Below, one piece after another: positions 5,694 to 9,391 of a DNA stretch of 9,391 nt. Source of the stretch: an uncultured Aliterella sp. (GTDB lineage: Bacteria; Cyanobacteriota; Cyanobacteriia; Cyanobacteriales; Chroococcidiopsidaceae). A model generated the notes under the pieces. It saw only the letters and a list, made by a program, of their open reading frames with translations. It was not told the origin of the DNA and did no database searches. Positions within the stretch are counted from its first letter, which is position 1; each line of letters opens with the position of its first letter. Where the stretch lies: assembly GCA_905479905.1 (NCBI GenBank), contig CAJQOK010000256.1, forward strand, positions 1 through 9,391, written 5' to 3'. Position numbers and translations under genes: made by a program.

Positions 5694-8162
5694 ATGTTTG
5701 AACACTTCAGTAAAGAAGCTATTAAGGTAATAATGTTAGCCCAAGAAGAAGCACGACGCTTGGGACATAATCTCGTGGGGAGCGAGCAAGTGCTTTTAGG
5801 GTTGATTGGCGAAAATACTAGCATTGCAGCTAAAGTATTAAACGATTTAGGCATCAATATCAAAAACGCCAGAGTAGAAGTAGAAAAAATTATTGGTCGA
5901 GGTTCGCGCTTCGTCAGTGCAGAAATTCCTTTTACTCCTAAAATGAAGCGCGTATTTGACAAATCCTTTGAAGCATCGCGTCAACTAGGAGACAACTTTA
6001 TTGCTCCCGAACACCTATTTTTAGGACTAATTGAAGAAGGCGAAGGGGTAGCCATCAAAGTAATTGAGAACTTGGGCGTTGATACCGCCGTTGCTCGCAG
6101 CGCCGTGTTAAATGAATTAGAAAAGCAGCCTGTTGGCGCTAACAAAGGCAACGTTCAAGGCTCTATAAGCCGAGGTATTGCAGGCAAGACGACCACTTTA
6201 GACGAATTTGGGACGAATTTAACCAAACTAGCCGCCGAAGGTAAACTTGACCCCGTAGTAGGGCGAGACAAGGAAATCGAACGCGCCGTACAGATTTTAG
6301 GACGACGCACAAAAAACAACCCCGTACTAATTGGCGAACCGGGAGTAGGTAAAACTGCGATCGCCGAAGGATTAGCACAGCGCATTGTTGATAAAAACAT
6401 TCCTGATATTCTCGAAGATAAGCAAGTAATTAGCCTTGATGTTGGCTCTTTAGTCGCTGGTACTCGCCATCGCGGAGACTTTGAAGAACGCATCAAAGCA
6501 ATTATGGAGGAGATTCGTGCGGCGGGAAATATCATCTTAGTAATTGACGAAGTACACAACTTAGTTGGTGCGGGATCGGTTCAAGGTGGAATGGACGCGG
6601 CGAATATTCTTAAGCCAGCTTTAGCAAGAGGCGAACTTCAGTGTTTGGGTGCAACTACTCTTAACGAATACCGCCAGCACATCGAACGCGATGCAGCCTT
6701 AGAGCGACGTTTTCAGCCAATTATGGTAGGCGAACCATCGGTAGAAGAAACAATTGAGATTTTGTACGGTTTGCGCTCGGTTTACGAACAGCACCACAAA
6801 ATCAAGATTTCTGACGAGGCAATTTTTGCCGCCGCTAAGTTGTCGGATCGTTACATAAGCGATCGCTTTTTACCCGACAAAGCCATAGACTTGATTGATG
6901 AAGCAGGTTCTCGCGCTCACTTGGCTAGTAGTAACACTTCTCCAGAAGTCAAAGAGTTAAAGCAAGAACTCGACAGCATCACCAAAGATAAAGAGAAAGC
7001 TGTTAAAGACCAAGATTTTGAAGTCGCCGGACAATTGCGCGATCGCGAAATTGAGGTAAATGAGAAAATCAAGGTAGCTTCAGAAAATAAGCAAGCTGTA
7101 GTAACTATTGTTGATGAAGAAGCGATCGCCCATATCGTTGCTTCTTGGACGGGAATACCGCTCAACAAACTAACCGAGTCTGAGTCTACAGTTTTACTAC
7201 ACCTAGAAGACACTCTACACCAACGTTTGATTGGTCAAGAGGAAGCAGTTACAGCAGTTTCACGGGCAATTCGTAGAGCTAGAGTAGGCTTAAAAAGTCC
7301 TGATCGCCCTATTGCTAGTTTTATCTTCTCTGGGCCTACAGGAGTTGGTAAAACAGAGCTTGCTAAGTCTTTAGCTGCTTACTTCTTTGGTTCGGAAGAA
7401 GCAATGATTCGCTTAGATATGTCGGAATACATGGAGCGCCATACAGTCTCTAAGCTGATTGGTTCGCCTCCAGGTTACGTCGGCTATGACGAAGGCGGAC
7501 AGTTGACCGAAGCCGTAAGACGCAAGCCTTATAGCGTCATCTTGTTTGACGAGATTGAAAAAGCCCACTCTGATGTATTCAATCTGCTGTTGCAACTATT
7601 AGATGATGGTAGACTTACCGATGCACAAGGTCGGACAGTGGACTTTAAAAATACACTGATCATCATGACTTCTAATATCGGCTCTAAAGTCATCGAAAAA
7701 GGTGGCGGTGGAATTGGCTTTGAGTTTGCCGAAAATGGCGCAGAGACTCAATACAACCGCATCAAGTTGTTAGTCAATGAAGAACTCAAAAACTACTTCC
7801 GTCCTGAGTTTCTCAACCGTTTAGATGAAACCATTGTCTTTACACAACTGAAGAAAACAGAAATCAAGCAAATCGCCGACATTCTGCTGCTTGAAGTTGC
7901 CAATCGGTTAGCTGAACAAGGAATGACTCTAGAAGTAACTGACAGTTTTAAAGAATTGGTAGTAGAGCAAGGTTACAGTCCTAGCTACGGTGCTAGACCA
8001 TTGCGTCGAGCAATTATGAGCTTGTTAGAAGATTCCTTAGCGGAAGCAATGCTAACTGGACAAATCAAACTTGGCGACAATGCGATCGTTGATGTCATTG
8101 GTGGTGAAGTGAAAGTAACTAAATCTGAGAAACCAGAATTGGTACTTGCTTCTATCTCATAG
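5694..8162 (+). CDS. clpC: ClpC-type AAA+ unfoldase, probable divergent ClpC paralogue
   Basis: An 822-residue HSP100 chaperone that unfolds substrates and feeds them to ClpP. Order: two N-terminal Clp repeats (about 4-145), AAA1 with Walker A GEPGVGKT (214-221) and Walker B ILVIDEVH (281-288), a UVR-like coiled middle domain (about 415-465, [18 protein letters not shown]), AAA2 with Walker A GPTGVGKT (547-554), Walker [11 protein letters not shown] (615-624) and pore loop GYVGY (594-598), the ClpP-docking IGF tripeptide (674-676), then the small C-terminal domain. The first pore loop reads [10 protein letters not shown] where ClpC, ClpA and ClpB normally have a tyrosine (KYRG), so residue 259 is His. 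With [12 protein letters not shown] in place of the usual HTLIGAG, this suggests a second, divergent ClpC. The ATG at 5694 gives the canonical MFEHF start after AGAGG; a GTG at 5646 would add 16 unrelated residues. A strong terminator follows. Confidence 0.93.
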   Translation: MFEHFSKEAIKVIMLAQEEARRLGHNLVGSEQVLLGLIGENTSIAAKVLNDLGINIKNARVEVEKIIGRGSRFVSAEIPFTPKMKRVFDKSFEASRQLGDNFIAPEHLFLGLIEEGEGVAIKVIENLGVDTAVARSAVLNELEKQPVGANKGNVQGSISRGIAGKTTTLDEFGTNLTKLAAEGKLDPVVGRDKEIERAVQILGRRTKNNPVLIGEPGVGKTAIAEGLAQRIVDKNIPDILEDKQVISLDVGSLVAGTRHRGDFEERIKAIMEEIRAAGNIILVIDEVHNLVGAGSVQGGMDAANILKPALARGELQCLGATTLNEYRQHIERDAALERRFQPIMVGEPSVEETIEILYGLRSVYEQHHKIKISDEAIFAAAKLSDRYISDRFLPDKAIDLIDEAGSRAHLASSNTSPEVKELKQELDSITKDKEKAVKDQDFEVAGQLRDREIEVNEKIKVASENKQAVVTIVDEEAIAHIVASWTGIPLNKLTESESTVLLHLEDTLHQRLIGQEEAVTAVSRAIRRARVGLKSPDRPIASFIFSGPTGVGKTELAKSLAAYFFGSEEAMIRLDMSEYMERHTVSKLIGSPPGYVGYDEGGQLTEAVRRKPYSVILFDEIEKAHSDVFNLLLQLLDDGRLTDAQGRTVDFKNTLIIMTSNIGSKVIEKGGGGIGFEFAENGAETQYNRIKLLVNEELKNYFRPEFLNRLDETIVFTQLKKTEIKQIADILLLEVANRLAEQGMTLEVTDSFKELVVEQGYSPSYGARPLRRAIMSLLEDSLAEAMLTGQIKLGDNAIVDVIGGEVKVTKSEKPELVLASIS

Positions 8163-8190
8163 TTATAAACCTTAGTAGCAATACCAGGTT

Positions 8191-8223
8191 AAAGCGCACA
8201 TTTCTAGGAATGTGCGCTTTTTT
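8191..8223 (+). terminator. Strong rho-independent terminator of clpC
   Basis: Arms AAAGCGCACATT (8191-8202) and AATGTGCGCTTT (8209-8220) pair perfectly over 12 bases around a 6-base loop, and the stem runs into six consecutive T (8218-8223). It lies 28 bases after the clpC stop. This is the only textbook intrinsic terminator in the window and separates clpC from the next gene. Confidence 0.92.
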
Positions 8224-8360
8224 AATTAAAGCGATTTAATATTTCTATAAAAGTACAAGTAATCAAAGTTGTAGCTCTGCTAGTAAATATATATTTTGCC
8301 AAGAAGGAAACCCACCCAAGTTAGTATATAGATTTGGAATGTTTAATATTAAAGATAATT

Positions 8361-9140
8361 ATGGTAATCCATATAAAAGACGTAGATGAGAAAATATACC
8401 ATTGGTTTATTAATCAAGCCAGCACATCACCTCATATGGTTGCCTTAATTACTCCTTATGAGCGATACGATGTTCCAAATGCTAACCTTAATATCTATTG
8501 CACTCCTTCATATTTGAGTACAGACAAAATAGCAGAAGTTTTGCTGTACTTGTTTGAAAATGAGCTTTTGTTAGGAATTAAGTCATTAGATAAAGACGAT
8601 ATATGGGAGAATTATGTAAATTCGCCACATAAACCTAAGATAGAGGAGCTAATAGCAAAAAGTTTTATCCCTTCTTATCAAGACATCAAAAAAGCTCTCA
8701 AACAAGAAGAATCTAGCAACGAATTGTTTTACTTCCTGACTCCTGAAGGAGGAGAACTATGGGAATCCATATTTAAACCTAAATGGAATCAATATTTAAC
8801 AAGGAGAGGCGATCGCATTACTCATATAATTGATTGTGTAGATCCTGATGTTGGTAAGAAACTAATCTCACTTGAATACTTGCTATCTTTCGATAATAAG
8901 AAGGTATACGATTTTATCCCAGGTACAGAAATAGGGGAAACGATCATGCCCTGGCAAGTATTATATTGGAAAATTATTCCTGTAGGCTACTCATTAAGTT
9001 ATCAAACTAAACGAATTAAAGTTGACAAGAACACAGTGGAATCTAAAGAATTAAAAGAGGAAATAAAACAAGCAGATGAATGGTTAATAAATATATGTAA
9101 TTGGTATGAAAAAGATTACTTTGATGAGTGGCTACAGTAG
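8361..9140 (+). CDS. Hypothetical protein with LTPEGGELWE motif
   Basis: I do not recognise the function of this 259-residue acidic, soluble protein (no signal peptide or membrane helix). Its first 100 residues are mainly predicted helices and include STDKIAEVLLYLFENELLLG, which could be a small helix-turn-helix-like fold reading a change of state. The phrase FYFLTPEGGELWESIFKPKW at about 118-137 resembles a motif in uncharacterised bacterial proteins with the pattern LTPxGGxxWE...P.W. The C-terminus is helical and rich in Lys/Glu, ending DYFDEWLQ. I chose ATG at 8361 because the alternative upstream start is a TTG (8334) with no ribosome binding site. It stands alone after the clpC terminator, is AT-richer than its neighbours, and lies near an antitoxin gene, so an accessory or immunity-type role is conceivable but unproven. 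Confidence 0.7.
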   Translation: MVIHIKDVDEKIYHWFINQASTSPHMVALITPYERYDVPNANLNIYCTPSYLSTDKIAEVLLYLFENELLLGIKSLDKDDIWENYVNSPHKPKIEELIAKSFIPSYQDIKKALKQEESSNELFYFLTPEGGELWESIFKPKWNQYLTRRGDRITHIIDCVDPDVGKKLISLEYLLSFDNKKVYDFIPGTEIGETIMPWQVLYWKIIPVGYSLSYQTKRIKVDKNTVESKELKEEIKQADEWLINICNWYEKDYFDEWLQ

Positions 9141-9251
9141 AAAAATGTTTGTAAGTATCCATAAATTTCAAGCGATCACACGTCTTTGAAGTCACGCAGA
9201 TATTAGCTTAGGTACAAATACGAATAATCAAGTTTAACAGACTTAAACTTA

Positions 9252-9270
9252 GGATATACTTTGTGTATCC
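9252..9270. promoter_or_regulatory. Imperfect palindrome over the -10 of the antitoxin gene
   Basis: GGATATA (9252-9258) and TGTATCC (9264-9270) are inverted repeats with 6 of 7 positions paired and a 5-base spacer. TATACT at 9255-9260 (5 of 6 to TATAAT), with TTAACA at 9234-9239 as a -35 (5 of 6, but a short 15-base spacing), makes a plausible promoter ending 28 bases before the ATG. MazE-type antitoxins usually repress their own promoter through such a palindrome, so this is a candidate autoregulatory site. Confidence 0.4.
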
Positions 9271-9288
9271 AACGAAGAAGACAAGCTT

Positions 9289-9391
9289 ATGAAATTGCAG
9301 ATCGGTCAGTGGGGGAACTCCTTAGCCTTTCGCATCCCCAAAAACTTCGCTAAACACTTGAATTTAAAATCTAATGATGCTGTTCAATGTA
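9289..9391 (+). CDS. MazE/AbrB-type antitoxin (partial, N-terminal 34 residues)
   Basis: The right edge cuts this gene after 34 codons. MKLQIGQWGNSLAFRIPKNF, followed by AKHLNLKSNDAVQC, is the classic start of a SpoVT/AbrB swapped-hairpin DNA-binding domain as in MazE: a short beta strand, the WGNSLAxRIPK signature and a helix leading to L.L...D.V. Such proteins bind their own promoter and, in toxin-antitoxin pairs, neutralise an mRNA-cleaving MazF/PemK-type toxin, normally encoded just downstream (here out of view). A purine-rich GAAGAAG lies about 10 bases ahead of the ATG. Whether a toxin follows cannot be told from this window, and single AbrB-like regulators also exist. Confidence 0.85.
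   Translation, partial: MKLQIGQWGNSLAFRIPKNFAKHLNLKSNDAVQC

Noticed and set aside
5666..5962. 98-codon minus-strand frame at the start of clpC
   Set aside because: It is the antisense shadow of the conserved ClpC N-domain; the composition is of a reversed frame and no promoter or start signal is seen.
6155..6559. Two minus-strand frames (134 and 71 codons) inside clpC AAA1
   Set aside because: Both lie opposite the conserved Walker motifs and overlap each other, which is typical of shadows of a real gene.
6917..7595. Minus-strand frames of 98 and 60 codons inside clpC
   Set aside because: Serine- and leucine-rich antisense frames over conserved ClpC sequence with no independent coding evidence.
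8339..8389. 16-codon frame starting at ATG 8339, ahead of and overlapping the 8361 gene
   Set aside because: Very short, no ribosome binding site and no resemblance to known peptides; most likely chance.

Overview
The window is chromosomal DNA from a cyanobacterium. The palindrome GCGATCGC (HIP1), which is strongly over-represented in many cyanobacteria, occurs about 16 times in 9.4 kb. The gene content also fits: a FutAB-type ferric iron importer and a ClpC-type chaperone carrying the UVR-like middle domain. Base composition is moderately AT-rich. I see no rRNA, tRNA, CRISPR array, insertion sequence or complete mobile element.

Left part (1-2690) looks like an iron-acquisition block. On the minus strand lie a periplasmic ferric-iron binding protein (futA-like) and, overlapping its stop codon, the start of the membrane permease (futB-like, cut by the left edge). 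Divergent from them is a proline-rich TonB/TolA-like protein. Its promoter region carries a 12/15 match to the 7-1-7 Fur box, placed over a plausible sigma-70 promoter. The simplest reading is that these genes respond to iron, with the TonB-like gene the best supported target.

Middle part (2691-5539) looks like a small electrophile or aromatic-compound response module. It holds a MarR-family repressor, a translationally coupled nitroreductase + SMP-30/gluconolactonase pair on the minus strand, and a pirin/quercetinase-type cupin facing away from the nitroreductase. Two AT-rich palindromes with the same core, TTRAATWATTYAA, sit directly upstream of marR and in the nitroreductase/pirin intergenic region. 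There the palindrome covers the predicted -10 box. This suggests that MarR represses itself and both arms of the module.

Right part (5540-9391) holds a ClpC-type AAA+ unfoldase, closed by a strong intrinsic terminator. All ATPase and ClpP-binding motifs are present, but the usual tyrosine of the first pore loop is histidine, so it may be a divergent paralogue rather than the main housekeeping ClpC. After it come an unrecognised 259-residue protein with an LTPEGGELWE motif and the first 34 codons of a MazE/AbrB-type antitoxin, cut by the right edge, whose promoter carries an imperfect palindrome.

Nothing here is a clearly new multi-gene system. The items most worth a second look are the MarR operator pair, the ClpC pore-loop substitution, the Fur-linked TonB-like protein and the unknown gene at 8361-9140.
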